Source: Dirofilaria immitis
Taxonomy: Eukaryota > Nematoda > Chromadorea > Rhabditida > Onchocercidae
Direction: 5' to 3'
Length of the DNA stretch: 64,000 nucleotides
Assembly (NCBI GenBank): GCA_024305405.1
Contig: JAKNDB010000068.1
Span: 5,943,501 to 6,007,500 of the forward strand
In this document: positions 36,301-48,079 of the stretch, piece after piece
Layout of the letters: each line of letters begins with the position of its first letter
Numbering within the stretch: the stretch's first letter is position 1
The notes under the pieces: generated by a model
Database searches by the model: none
Told to the model about the DNA's origin: nothing
The model's input: only the letters and a program-made list of their open reading frames with translations
Program-made: the position numbers and the translations under genes

Positions 36301-39300
36301 ATTATTTTTATCACCATTGCTATTATTATTATCATTATTATTAGGTACCAGTTGATGCAGTTGAATTCATTGATAATGCTAAAGAATATTTTCCCGATGC
36401 AACTCTTTCAATTGGTTGGACAAAAAATAATCTGTCGGAATTAACGATTCCACAAATTAAGTGAGTTTTCCACTAATAAATTTATATTTTTAATCATAAT
36501 CATTGAATAATTAATTTAAATCATAAATTTAAAATAAAATTAATAAAATGAAATTGAAAATCGAAATATATTAAATTACAAAAGTATTTAATTAAATTGA
36601 TATTTAGTTAAATAGCAACTTCATCGATTATTATGGCAATTTATTGGTTTTTAAGTTGTCACAGCTTATTTTTAATTAAAATTTGCAAATTTTTAGTATT
36701 GGCTGGCATGAACTATTTCATGTATTAGTTCTTGTAAAAGAAATCGATCAACCATTTATGTTAGCAATTCGACTTAGTACGGTAAATTATAAAAATTTAA
36801 ACTAATTTGACCAAAATATCTAAAAAAAAAATTTTGTCAAATTAAGCCACAATTATCTGACACTATCTTTTTAGGCCAACAATATCTCATGCTAGTCTAA
36901 CGTATTAGTTAAAGTAGTTAGGCCTTAATATTTATCAATCAATATTTATTGATATTAGAAGTATTTGTTAAATCATGTAAAACTAATTCGAATTGAAATT
37001 GAATTTGAATTAAATTTAATTATCAATTTTTTTGTGGATCATATGTTGTTGACAACCAAAAATATTTAAGCAAACTTTTCACTTCTTTTCCAGGCTGCTT
37101 GTTCAAGTAAACAAATAGCATTTATTTTGGGTATACGATCAACAGTTTCGGCGTTAATTTGGAGTGATGAAATGGATTCAATAAATGATTGGTCTGAAAT
37201 AATTAATCTTCGTTCAGGTTCATACTCGAAACGATTAGTATTCGATTTGCATGCTAAACATCGAAGTGTTTTGAAAAAACTCCCATATTCTATCGCTACG
37301 GTTAGCATGCTTTTAAATTTAAAATTTTAGATTTTAAATAAATTACAATCGAATATTTATCATTTAATTTTATAAATTTTACGTCAAATGATTGATTTAT
37401 TTATTTATAGATTAGTACTGCTTCTGTAATGTTTTATTTAGTTTTTAATCTTAACGTAAATCAGTAATTAATTAATTAATTTAAGTAAATTATTAAATAA
37501 TAATTTAATCTATTCATATAAGTTATTAATTTGTTGTATTGGGAAAGTAAAAAATGTACTCAAAATTAAAAAATTGAATTTTTTTCCGTAACAGCTCCTT
37601 TTATAGGGCGAATCAGAATTTAATCGAAATAGTTGGAATTTGATTGAATTCCCATCTGTTTTACTCAATCATCCGGAGCTATAGTAAGTGATGAAGGTAT
37701 TGCATTCATCGGTTGGCCTACCGCATTTTTGATCTCGCTGAAGCAACCACCAATATTTCCCGATATTCAACGGATAACTGCTAAGGTTTCTTTCTTCTTT
37801 TTTCTTTTAAATTAACACTATGCTAATATGACTTTATAAATGAATAAAATGATTATTAGCAATATTATTTGTAGTGAAAAGCATTAAGTGAATAGCATAT
37901 TTGATATTTTATTTATGCCTATTATTTATTTATTTATTATAATTATTTACTTCATTTATGATTAATATTTTACTAATTTATTAATTTGCTTTTTATTTGA
38001 ATAAAACTGAAATATTTGCCAATCTTTTTTCTTTTCTTTTCATACGATTAGTAATTTTAAAAGGAAAGAGAATTTAATATTTTCCTTCAATTATTGAGTT
38101 TAATTTGAACTAAATTTCAGTTAATATTTGTAAAAAGAAACGAAATATTGATGATGATTGGTTGAAGCATAGCGGTTTTGTGATATATCTATTAGAGAAA
38201 GTAATTGATCTTCAATCACCCGACATTACTACCGGTATAAAGGTGGAAATAGTTAATTTTATTATTTACGGCTTTTTTTTCAGAAATTTTTCGGTTTTAA
38301 TTAATTAACTTATTAACTTGCAATAATTTTATTGCCAAACAGATTATATATTTGGACTTATTTTTAGTATATTTCAAAAATTAGTATTCTTTTTGTGAAA
38401 TTTTAAATGAATTATGTATTATATTTTATTATTATCTTACCTATTACATTGTTGTTATATTATATATTTTATGTTATAAAAATTTAAGTTTTAAATTTTA
38501 GGATTTACACAAATTCATGAAATTGTTAGATTATTACCTACTTCCATTGTATTTATATACAATCAAATTGTAATTAATTAAACGCATATCGACTCATCAG
38601 TTATACTAATTTTAAGATATTTATCAGTTATAATGGTCGTTTATTGATCGAAAATCGAGGAAAGCGACATAATTATTATAATATGAAAGCAGTAGGACAA
38701 ATACGCCACGATGAAAGTTGTTATGCTATTGAGCTTCTGGATAAGTAACTTTTGTTTTTTTCAGTTATTCGTGTCCAAATTATTTTAAAATTAAATATAT
38801 TATATTATTCAGTGTTTTATAATTACATAAATTATTGACTGAATCAATTTAGAGGTTGGCGGATAGAACTTATTGTTGGAGGAAATGATTGTCACGACGG
38901 AAAATTGACAAATCCAACAAAATTACTTTAGAAACATCACTAACAAAGTAAGCCTTAAAATTCCAAGGTTTCTTTCTTTCTTTTTTTCAAAAATTATCTT
39001 ACAACAATTTTAGAATCCTAAAAGTGGAGAAATGATTTGAGAGACAAAAACTTCGGAATATCAAAATGACTTCTTTCTTTGATAATGAAAAATAAAAATT
39101 TCCCATAACTTTTGTTCCTCTAACCAATATTTCCATCGAAATTTCACCATGTATGCAAATTTTAGGACACGACAATTACGTAATGTAATTGTTTCAAAAA
39201 CAGGCGATGGCAATTTAGATTTAATTGTACGTGATCTAAAACATTGCTCTTCAAATCGACCTCAGCTTTATTTCTTCTCTTTATTTACTATGTTCACTAT

Positions 39301-39319
39301 TGCTAGGATTTTCAAATGA
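33301..39319 (+). CDS. mnr-1: menorin / FAM151-family protein (phosphodiesterase-like fold), frame-broken
   Basis: FAM151 proteins have a PLC/GDPD-like barrel. C. elegans menorin (MNR-1) is an epidermal cue for dendrite branching. Exons: 33301-33420 ([15 protein letters not shown]), 34688-34849 ([18 protein letters not shown]), 35839-35969, 36345-36460 ([10 protein letters not shown]), 36697-36781 ([16 protein letters not shown]), 37094-37300, 37607-37785 ([12 protein letters not shown]), 38121-38242 ([17 protein letters not shown]), 38617-38744 (ENRGKR), 38853-38947 ([10 protein letters not shown]), 39166-39319, with TGA at 39317. The last exon ends in a hydrophobic tail ([13 protein letters not shown]), suggesting a GPI or membrane anchor. 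The 5' exon with the signal peptide was not found. Three exons (37607, 38121, 38853) each need one extra A or T in a short run to stay in frame, while all other phases join. The family's usual His/Pro segment after the E-x-D motif reads MSAPLK here, so the active site seems degenerate. It may be a decaying gene or contain assembly errors. Confidence 0.82.
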
Positions 39320-41032
39320 TTGATTTAAAAATTGTTGTTTTATGCTTACTTATCAATTATTTGAAAATTGGAAAAAAAAATGAAATTTCAGGGAATTTAT
39401 TAAGACAAATTTTGATATTTCGATGATTATAAATGGAATTATTTCACCTACCGTTTCATTGATTTAAATTTTGTGAAAAAATCATTTATTTTTAAATCGA
39501 AATTTTGCTTCAAAAAACATTGCGGTATCATTGGGCCATTCGCTGCCAGATAGTATTTATGAACTTTCTATTGAACTTTTTTTATTTGCTTTTGCTTTTT
39601 GGAATAGCTTATTTTGTTGATAACAAATTTATAGTGCTATATTAACGTAATATTCATAATTTGTGCTTGTTAAATATATTATGATAAAGCATCATTCCAA
39701 CATATACTTACATTTTAAATTTTAAATTTTAAATTTTGGTTGCATTTTTCATCTTTTATTTTACATTTCAAAAATATATCAAAAATAATTTGCAATTTTG
39801 CTAATTTTAAATAGCAAATTAAGTAAGGCATTACAGGAATATTAATTCCTCGCCTAATGATACTTCATCGTCAACGGAACTTGATAAGCATAATTTAAAT
39901 TAAAATTTGAAATTTGCATTAGACCAATCGTTTATTTATTATTGTTGATATAATTTATAAATGATGTCAACAGATGGCAAATGGAAATAGGGCGAAAGAT
40001 TGAGATTAAATAATGGAGCCAATTTCAACTAGCCGAATAATCAATGTTGTCACTACACATAATGAAGCATATCAATTATATGTCAATAATTGGTAAAGTG
40101 TTTCAGTTGTGCTATCGTACAAATGATATAGAAAATGAATTAACATCTAACGTTGAAATCAATTAGATGAAGTATATCGATGTCAACTTCAGATAATAAT
40201 TTAATTTTACACCAACAAATATTTCAGTGTAATTTGGGATTAAATCAATAGGAAAATTCTAAATAAAGGACAGGGAAATAAAATAATGCTACAGTATATT
40301 TAAATTTATATATTTATTGTTCATAACAAAATAACATAACTATTTTACTACGATAGGGATGCTTTGATTGAAATAAAAAAACTGTTTTAATAAAAACAAA
40401 TATATTAATTTAAAGAAATGAAGTTTTAAAATAAAAACTTTACGAGAAGATAAAAGACAAAAATATTTTCCGGTATAAACAAACACAAAAACTTTCCGCC
40501 AGATATTCAATTAATTGAGTTGAAGAAAGCTTGATGTGAATTTTTTCAATTCACAAAATGATTTTTCCTTTACTTGGAGTTTTTGATTTCGTTGTTTTAC
40601 TGAAAAATAGCATTATGAAAAAAATTTTTCGATATCTTTTTCTATTAAATATGCTTTGGAAATATAGGCAAGAAAAATTCTGAAATTCATACAAAAAATT
40701 AGAAAATGTTAAAATAATTTAATAATTTTCACAATTTATAATCATTTAAATATGAAATTAGGCATTGAAAAATTATTCGAAAACTTCAAAAACTTCTGCT
40801 TTTCGTTTTTGTTTTATTAGAAAAATGTCAAACTAAAAATGCTGAAAGTACAAAATAAGATTATACAGAAAAAATAAAAATTATGGCTGATAAACTTTGA
40901 TCAAAAAAGTTCGTCCATCAAAAATATTTTAAAATGTCGTGTTATTTGCGTACGATGTTTTCAAATTATATATAAGCAAAAGCAATGAATACAATATTAT
41001 CAAAAAATAAATGCAGCTAAGCTTCAACTGGA
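39320..41032. other. no confident gene; flank of the inverted duplication
   Basis: AT-rich sequence. One possible small exon at about 39838-39904 follows an ATTACAG acceptor and reads NINSSPNDTSSSTELDKHNLN before a stop. It may be an alternative menorin 3' end, but no donor in phase was found. Nothing else is coding-like up to the edge of the left arm. Confidence 0.3.
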
Positions 41033-41328
41033 TAGCATCGAATGCTTGACGTATGATAGTAGTGAAAGAAGAAGCGCAATAATGAACAATCGGACGTCTG
41101 AATCATTTTGACAAGATGATCATCGAGAAAGAACTTCAGAGTTTCCTTAATATTTGGTCCAATAGAGAGTATGAATAAATAATGGGCATTCTGTTTTTCT
41201 AAATTAGTAAAAGATAATTTTCTGAGTGCTTTTCAAGTTGATGTATTATAATAGTTTCTCGTTTCAATTCGGCCTAAAGTTTAGTTTTTTGTATTAAAAA
41301 TTTTTATATTAATATTATGCATTTCAGG

Positions 41329-41934
41329 ATGTATTGCAAGCTCATTATTTCGTTTTATATGCTTTTGTCGATAGCAAATATGACGCATTTGGTGGGTTAT
41401 CGACCACAAATATACCTGCAAGGTATACCACAGAACATACAATCGCATGACATTCAGCGATTAGATATGCAACAGCAAAGCTTAAAATTGCCAGATACGG
41501 AATTGTACAGTATTCCGTCGCATGACAATCAATTACAAGGTTTGCAACTGTATGATATGCAATTTCAAGGCAAGCAATCCAAAGGTATTCAATTATTATT
41601 GTAGAAAATGTTCAAAATTTTTATCTTTTACAGTTACGGTTGTGATTCAATTATATTTGATCAAAATCCACTTAAATTTAAATAAATTTGAAAACAGATT
41701 TCTCTGATTTGCAGGTAGTGAAAAATTATGCAGTGGTTGCAAGATAAGTATAAACTGCAGCGGCAAAAATGTGTACCGATGAGAACACGCAAACCAATTG
41801 TGACAACACCGTCACCGCTATCTACACAGAGGCCGGTCTTAACGCGACCTCGATTGTTAGCGGATTGTCCGTGTCCATGTCACGTATCTCGGCAATGTCG
41901 AATATGTCAACCATGTCAAGAGTCTTTTATTTAA
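41329..41934 (+). CDS. small secreted protein, Gln/Asp-rich then Cys-rich (left copy)
   Basis: Not a family I recognise. Exon 1 is 41329-41584 and exon 2 is 41715-41934. The start at 41329 lies two bases after an ATTTCAG acceptor, which would suit spliced-leader trans-splicing; a second ATG sits 12 bases upstream inside that acceptor. The product begins MYCKLIISFYMLLSIANM, a good signal peptide, then has Gln/Asp-rich sequence with repeated SHD and LQ turns. Exon 2, entered in phase, reads LCSGCKISINCSGK and stops. One base away it continues CVPMRTRKPIVTT and ends in a Cys-rich CPCPCHVSRQCRICQPCQ tail. A sixth A at 41765-41769 would join the two Cys-rich halves. It could be a cuticle or secreted product. 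Both arms carry it with the same reading. Confidence 0.55.
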
Positions 41935-42480
41935 CCATAACTAAAACAAAAAGAAAATTATTTTTATTGATCAATAAAGTGATTTAATAATCTCCGACAA
42001 ATGCACTTGTTTAAGCTTAATTTCTTTACGAGAAATGATTCAACTTGTATTTCGAAAAATTTGAAGTCATCGAGGATAACCGAAAATAATTATTAGTCAA
42101 TAATGAATTATTAGCAAGCACGTCGAGGAAGTTTGCTTTATTTTAATATGAAATACATAAATATATAATATTGATTGCATTTTCTCCAAATCCTTAATCT
42201 ATCCCACGGTACAATAATGCAATAATATTATCAAAAAATGCTGCTTGCGACAGAAATGTGAATTTTTGCAAATTGACTAAATTGTCTTCATACAGTTTTT
42301 CAGGGATTTATTTCAATTTTTTGCATCTAATAGTTTTTAATGAAAAATAAAACGGCAAAATTCATTAAATCATTTTGATATTTGCACACTTCACCTCAAA
42401 AATTGCATATAAATTATATGCAGTTTTATACTATATGACAATGTCTAATTTAGCTTCTTTCACTCATCATTTTCGAGATT

Positions 42481-42568
42481 TAATAATAACGAGATTTCTC
42501 AGATCACTTATCAATTCGACTTTTTAATAATAACGAGATTTCTCAGATCACTTATCAATTCGAAATTT
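42481..42568 (+). repeat. two-copy 44-bp tandem repeat
   Basis: TAATAATAACGAGATTTCTC... TATCAATTCGA occurs twice in direct tandem with period 44. The same pair is present, inverted, at about 50665-50752 in the right arm, so the tandem duplication predates the arm duplication. Confidence 0.85.
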
Positions 42569-43440
42569 TAGTAAGATACAATCTTTCTCATTAACTAATT
42601 AAATCATATATTTTTAATTTTTTTGCATCTGAATTGATACATATCAAATCATTTGATTTTCCTTTGTTTCAAATTTTTCCTAAATTTCAAATCCTTCTGA
42701 AATATTAGAAAATGAGAACAAAACATAAATGTCATTCATTTTCAGGCAAAAGTCATTGCATAAAGCACAATTCACATCCTTTTTCTTAGAAAAAATTGTA
42801 AAATATTTTTTTAAAGGTTATTCATATCGACTTATGCATTTATTAAGATATTTGTTTTATTGTTAAATTTAGCGAAAGTTCAAAATGAATTTATAGGTAT
42901 GCACATAATATCAGTTAAAACTTAACTCAATTAGTGTTATAGAGACTAGTGTACTTACAATATTTTTTTAAATATACTTACAGAATTTATCTTCAATTTT
43001 CTTATTGTTGTTCACTATATTTAATGATCCTAATAAACTCTCATATTCTTTTTAGTTTCTGATTTCGTTCATCTACGTATGGTTGCAATTAATGCTAGTC
43101 TAAATAGTCAAAGTCCGAGCCCATCTATTTTATATTAAAAAAAAAAATTTTATTTGAAACTAAAGAAATCGATTGAAAAGTTCTTGCTTAAAAATCCTGA
43201 CAATTTCCACTTACCTATTAAAAAATATTTCGTTCTATGATTCTATAGCTTGCAGCTTAAAAATGAAAATTTGTTACTGTATTCCATCCAAACTATCAAA
43301 TAATATGACCAGATAATCGAATCTTTCAATGAAACTAACGTTTTTATGGATCTTTTAGCCGAACAATTGCTTTGATGGTATCAAATACCCAAAAGTATCC
43401 AAAAATAAACACCTTGTATCTAACAGTAAACAGCTGTTAT

Positions 43441-43620
43441 ATATGAAAAATTTATCATTTCGTTTTTTCCTTAAAATTAAAATTTTTAGAAAGCGCATTG
43501 TATTGCACCACAACCATTATAAGATATATACATTTCCTTAATTTTTCTTTAACACACTAATTAAATAATCGTTTTATTTAGTAAATATTTGTAGAATTTT
43601 CAAGTTTTAGCATTATGATT
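43441..43620 (-). repeat. dispersed 190-bp repeat, copy 1 (left arm)
   Basis: Reads on the minus strand AATCATAATGCTAAAACTTG ... GATAAATTTTTCAT. It is the mirror of copy 2 at 49611-49789 and is related, with substitutions and a small insertion, to copy 3 at 47891-48079. Confidence 0.8.
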
Positions 43621-43627
43621 CACACAA

Positions 43628-43671
43628 AATATTGTCTGAATATCTTTACAATATTCAGACAATATTTTTAT
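43628..43671. repeat. perfect hairpin, 18-bp stem, 7-base loop
   Basis: AAAATATTGTCTGAATAT, then CTTTACA, then the exact reverse complement. The mirror copy is at about 49563-49606 in the right arm. It is too short for a typical pre-miRNA, but the stem is perfect and conserved in both arms. Confidence 0.8.
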
Positions 43672-43892
43672 GATTAAAATAATACGTAAAGAAATAATAC
43701 AAAAATATTCATAAATATTTTTAGGATGGGATAATGGCTAAGAAATAAGAAAGGAAGAAATACAGCTAATTTAACAAATATACCTTTTCAGTTCTTCTTG
43801 TTATTTCTAGTAATATTTACTAAGCCTACGTACGTGAAACGTGCAGTACACCCTAACTCATTCAAGTCAAAACAGCCAACAAATAAAAAGTA

Positions 43893-44093
43893 GTGCTTTC
43901 ATGTCTGATTTCACTCAATGACATGATATTTAAATCGGAAAGATTGGGTCGATGCCTGCAATTACTCATGACCCACCATATATATATTTTCACATATCCC
44001 TTTGTACTTGCTCCACGTTTTATGTTATCATCCGATATTGTTGGAAGTCATGTTCATGTATGGATGAGAAGGAGATATAAATGTGATTTTTGA
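43893..44093 (+). CDS. unrecognised ORF in the arm, doubtful
   Basis: A 66-codon frame, identical in the mirror arm (49390-49139 holds a longer version). It contains the stretch YPFVLAPRFMLSSDIVGSHV and stops at 44093, about 265 bp before the mrpl-39 start. A second frame over the same bases is also open for 43 codons from an ATG (MPAITHDPPYIYFH). The base composition is slightly less AT-rich than the neighbours. It may be a 5' UTR or upstream exon of mrpl-39, or chance. No function is assigned. Confidence 0.2.
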   Translation: MLSCLISLNDMIFKSERLGRCLQLLMTHHIYIFTYPFVLAPRFMLSSDIVGSHVHVWMRRRYKCDF

Positions 44094-44358
44094 TTTAACT
44101 AATATTCAAAAATTTTATCAATTAGTTTTGTCAAATATTTTGATCAGTGACAAGTTAGGGATTGAATTAGTTGCTTATTTTAAAATTCTTAGCTAATTGT
44201 TAATTGAAAGTGATTCTTTTTTGTTATTTCTTTAGGAAGTTTAACATATATTTTTAGTATCATATTTATTATTAAGAGAAGGAAATCAATCTATTTCTTC
44301 TATTACGCTAATTAATAAAAGGAAGCGTGATCGATCAGTGATACTATCATTTAAATTA

Positions 44359-47040
44359 ATGAATTTGGATAATGTTGCGATCTTCAGTGGAAAAATGGCT
44401 TTTTGTTCAATAAAAGCTGTGGATCTTTTAAATAAAGGCAAGTTTTGCAAAATTTTAAACAAATTGAATAAACTTGATTTCCTGTTTCCTTGGATGTGAA
44501 GATATACAAATAGTTATCCATTATCCGTTAAACATGAATGTTGAAAGTTAATTCTTTGCTTGTTAAGATTGCTGAATGAATTCTAAAATCGTAGAAAGTG
44601 AAAATCTTTGGAATTACATGCTTAATAATATCTCAATTAATTGTAACTTTTGGAAGTTCCCAGAATTCTTCCGAACGTTTTATTCATTCTTTTGTTACAA
44701 TAACTTTATAGTGTAATCTTCAGGATATCGTAAACTTCACAGTTTTGATCGACAACGACGTTTAGAGTTGTTTTGTAATGAGCAAAGACGGCAAGCTATG
44801 GTTTATGAAAAGAAAATTGAAAAAGTCCGTTTCAGGAGATAAAGTCGTGAAAATGACAATGCTTTATGATCAATCTTATGGGTCAAGTTACAGTATTGAC
44901 CTTTTAGATATATTTAACGCAGTTGGTCATATTTCGTGCCGATGCTTGAGAATTTTGTATTGAAATTTATGTAGGCGTGAAACATATTTATTGGAATAGA
45001 ATTCTATTATTAGTTGTAGAATAATCTTCTACCTAGAATCTAAGCTTTATTATGCTCTAATTTTACTTAAATTGATTCTTTTCTTCGAATAGAATCTTAG
45101 GTGTTTTGGACAATTGAAGATGAAACTGAAAATGATCCTGTCAAGGTTTTGATGAATCGAAATATTTCGACGTTTCGTGATTGTATGAAACGTAAGTTTG
45201 GTTAATATTCATGAAATCTGTTTAACAAATTTTGATTTTTCGTTGGATATTTATTCCTATAATTGCCGCTTTAGGGCTTACTAGTTGTTCGGTATCTCTT
45301 ATCTGATTATACTGAATTACATTTATACATTAATGATTCTACTAATCTCCCAATGAAGTGATTCTTGTTTCATTCTATTATTTCTATTGTCACGACAGAA
45401 AAATCAAAACTGGAAATATTGGAATTTAGATATTTCACGATTGAAAGCTGATCGTATGGCACTAGCATATACAAACGGTTCTTATAAGTCAGTATTGGAG
45501 AGATTATCGAGTAATGGAAAAATGACACCTTTAGACTATAATTGTCAGAATAAACATCACGCCGATGCCGTCAATAAGATAAATTTATTTACATATAGCA
45601 GTAAATTTATTTATTTACATATTTTTATTAATTTCTTATTAACGCATGATACTTATTGATTTTTATTAGTAGATATGTTGGTTTCTATCAATATTTTTGC
45701 AGGCTTATTGGCGAACATGTGCGTTCTTGTTAGGTGCTGTTATTGATGAAGCATTTGCTGTTAATGTACAGCTTGTTGGTCCCTCTAAAGTGAATTGTAA
45801 ATTTTAATTTTTTTCATATCTTCGTGATTTCGACATAGCTGATGATTTTTTTATGTGTGTAGAATCGATTGTGATTTATCTCTTGATTTTTTTATTCATT
45901 CTCTGTTAGATAGCATTGTTGTTATTTAGATCATTCAGGAAGATTTGAATATATTGCAAGGATTGAAAAATTACACGACTGGACACCAAACTCGGCAAGT
46001 ATAAAATTTATGCATTTTTTACTATTATTCTTTGCATCAGTTGCAAAGGGCCAACTAAACGAATTATTTCTATTAAGATTTTATTTCTTTTCGTTATAAG
46101 TTTGTAATTTATGGAACATAATTTATCCTTATTTGTGCCAGGACAGGAAATCATTTTCTTTTAAAAGCTTGCAGTGACCTAAACTTCTCTGAATCTCTTT
46201 ATTGACATTTCTTATTATTACTAATTCCGAAGAATTTCTCATTTTTATCTTTTTTGGCAAGGGTACTTAAATATCTCATCTTCTTTTATTCATTCCATTT
46301 AATTTCTAATATTTCGCACAAAAAATTTGTAGGAAAATTTGTTTGCAATGACTGAAAGAGCCGTTGAAAAATACATCGCAAAAACCTTGACAATCGAACC
46401 ATTGCTTGTATCATTAGAATTTGCATTGGATTTGTTTGATTCAAATATGTATGTTTATATTAGTTGTCACTCACCTGCTTGTAATTATTTATTATTCTTC
46501 CGTTTAGCATTCATTTTATCATTTCATAGTTGCAAACAAGAATTAATCCATGAAATAAAACATGAGACTGGAAACAACGAACAAGGAATAATTATTTATC
46601 GAATGGATGATTTCGTCGATATAGCTTATGGACCTTTGATTCCAAACACCAGTCATATTGATAAATTTGCACTAACTAAAGTAATTATGTTTTTTTGCTG
46701 TTGACGATTTCAAATGAATAGAGATAGAACATTTATAGAGATTTCAATTGAACATACTATTAATCTATAGTCTGTTGGGCTTCATGAACACTAAGCTGGT
46801 TCTATTCAAAGTTGATGAAAAATTTGGGGCTCACCCATGCATGATGTGGCAATAGAATACGAAGATAATTATTTTATCCTTCACAGTTTTCAGGTAGAAC
46901 ACGAGAATTCCGAATACCGTTTCATTGGTGTATCAATACCAAAAGCACTGAAATGTTCGTCATATTCGTGGGATCTGATTTGTAATGCTTCAGTAATGTC
47001 TGATGTTAAGGAACAAAAATTACTTGAGTCTTCTCCTTAA
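44359..47040 (+). CDS. mrpl-39: mitochondrial large ribosomal subunit protein L39
   Basis: mL39 is a structural protein of the mitochondrial large ribosomal subunit, related to the TGS and editing-like domains of threonyl-tRNA synthetase but without catalysis. Exons: 44359-44437, 44724-44824, 45101-45191, 45430-45578, 45703-45796, 45930-45994, 46333-46448, 46530-46680, 46894-47040 (TAA). All phases join and give about 330 residues, close to the animal mL39 length. Recognisable segments: FDRQRRLELFCNEQRRQ near the N-terminus, VLMNRNISTFRDCM then HISRLKADRMALAYTNG (TGS-like), VNKAYWRTCAFLLGAVIDEAF, and RFEYIARIEKLHDW. The N-terminus after the ATG at 44359 should hold the import signal. Introns 1 and 6 begin with GC (AAAG|GCAAGT, CTCG|GCAAGT). 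Intron 4 appears to begin with AT (AATAAG|ATAAAT). The first two exons and part of the third are duplicated, inverted, in the right arm. Confidence 0.92.
45579..45702 (+). other. mrpl-39 intron 4 with apparent AT donor
   Basis: The conserved junction VNK|AYWRTC requires splicing after AATAAG, where the next bases are ATAAAT instead of GTAAAT. The acceptor TTTTTGCAG is normal. A GT three codons earlier (GCC|GTCAAT) is in phase but would delete the conserved VNK. Confidence 0.6.
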
Positions 47041-47890
47041 CCATTTGCTTTACTTATTCTTGTTGTATCTTATGTGCTAAAAAAATAATTGTTCGCAGTC
47101 GAAAGAACCTGTCAATTTTAATTTATTTTGTTCACGTTGGACATGGATTTTATTTCATGCGTTTATAAAATTTTTATTAAAGTTGAAGTAATTACTGAAA
47201 AAGTTGCATTTTTAAATTATCGCTTGGAATTAAATATCACCATGTGTCTTATCAGTTTGTACAATTTGGTTCAATACGCCTCATTTCTTTTTCTGTTTCT
47301 TCTTTTTTATAATACTTCAGGATAGTTTTAAGTATTATCTTAATCTGTTTTAGTCAAAACAATTATTCTCATTCTATTATTCTTGAATTTATAGAGACGT
47401 TAGATATATTAGATATATTTTTTCTACCCTAAAAATACCTTCTCGGTCAAATCTTCATGTTTTCTTAAGCTTTATATCTGAAGTTTGTTTACTTCACTAT
47501 CATGCCGATGTAATTGACTATTCATTTTGCAGTTCGTTATTATAATACAAAAATGATTCATTGTTGCAAGAGAGACAGATAAAGTTTCGAATCCACTAAT
47601 GCTTTTTCATTTTATGATCATATCGATTTACCGATCGTACTCATTTTGCGAATAATTAAATTGTATGTGTGGTCACAAAACTAACATTAATAATGTTTTC
47701 ATATTTTGTCACTCTCCTGTCATTGTCAAATCTTATTTCGCTATTATTTTAATAGTTCATTCTTCATAGATTTGTTGTTGATTGGAAAATATTAAATGCT
47801 CTATTGATTATTCATTATTATGGTGTCGATAGGATAACATGTGAATAATAACATTTAGTAATTATTTATAACTTATCAATACTTTCTGTA
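47041..47890. other. spacer 3' of mrpl-39
   Basis: Unique sequence between the mrpl-39 stop and the repeat copy at the inversion junction. AT-rich, with an open stretch at 47128-47325 that shows no family motif. Probably the 3' UTR and flank. Confidence 0.4.
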
Positions 47891-48079
47891 AATCATAATG
47901 CTAAAACTTGAAAATTCTATAAATATTTACTAAATAAAATTATTTAATATTTACTAAATAAAACGAATTAATGTGTTAAAGAAAAACTAAGGAAATTTAT
48001 ATACCTTATAATGGTCGTCGTACAATACAATGTGCTTTCTAAAAACTTTAACGAAAAAACGAAGTGATAAATTTTTCAT
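47891..48079 (+). repeat. dispersed 190-bp repeat, diverged copy 3, at the inversion breakpoint
   Basis: Aligns to copy 2 over its full length with about 10-15 percent differences by eye and one 20-bp internal duplication (TTTACTAAATAAAA repeated). Its last bases (AAATTTTTCAT) coincide with the first bases of the right arm, which places this element at the rearrangement junction. Confidence 0.8.

Larger units (their letters stand above)
41935..43892. other. non-coding part of the left arm
   Basis: No exon was recognised. It contains a 44-bp tandem duplication (units starting at 42481 and 42525, core ACGAGATTTCTCAGATCACT), one copy of the 190-bp dispersed repeat on the minus strand (about 43441-43620) and a short hairpin at about 43628-43670. 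The mirror image lies at about 49391-51290. Confidence 0.6.
41033..45156 (+). repeat. left arm of a giant inverted duplication
   Basis: This segment of about 4.1 kb recurs almost perfectly as the reverse complement of 48075-52142. It contains the secreted-protein gene (41329-41934), a 44-bp tandem repeat, an 18-bp-stem hairpin and mrpl-39 exons 1, 2 and part of 3. Compared with the right arm it has an extra 56 bp at 41060-41115, and A/T runs that differ by one base in at least four places. The outer edge is the shared TAGCATCG and the inner edge is GATGAA inside mrpl-39 exon 3. Because the mrpl-39 gene continues normally beyond the inner edge, this arm is the original. Confidence 0.95.

Noticed and set aside
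37653..37690. A tiny intron explaining the menorin frame change (GTTTTAC...CTATAG)
   Set aside because: It would be about 27 bp, below the size nematode spliceosomes usually handle, so a lost base is more likely.
45157..48074. Interpretation of the palindrome as a simple long-read hairpin (missing adapter) artefact
   Set aside because: Such artefacts meet at the centre. Here 2.9 kb of unique sequence separates the arms, and the arms differ by a 56-bp indel. It is not fully excluded.
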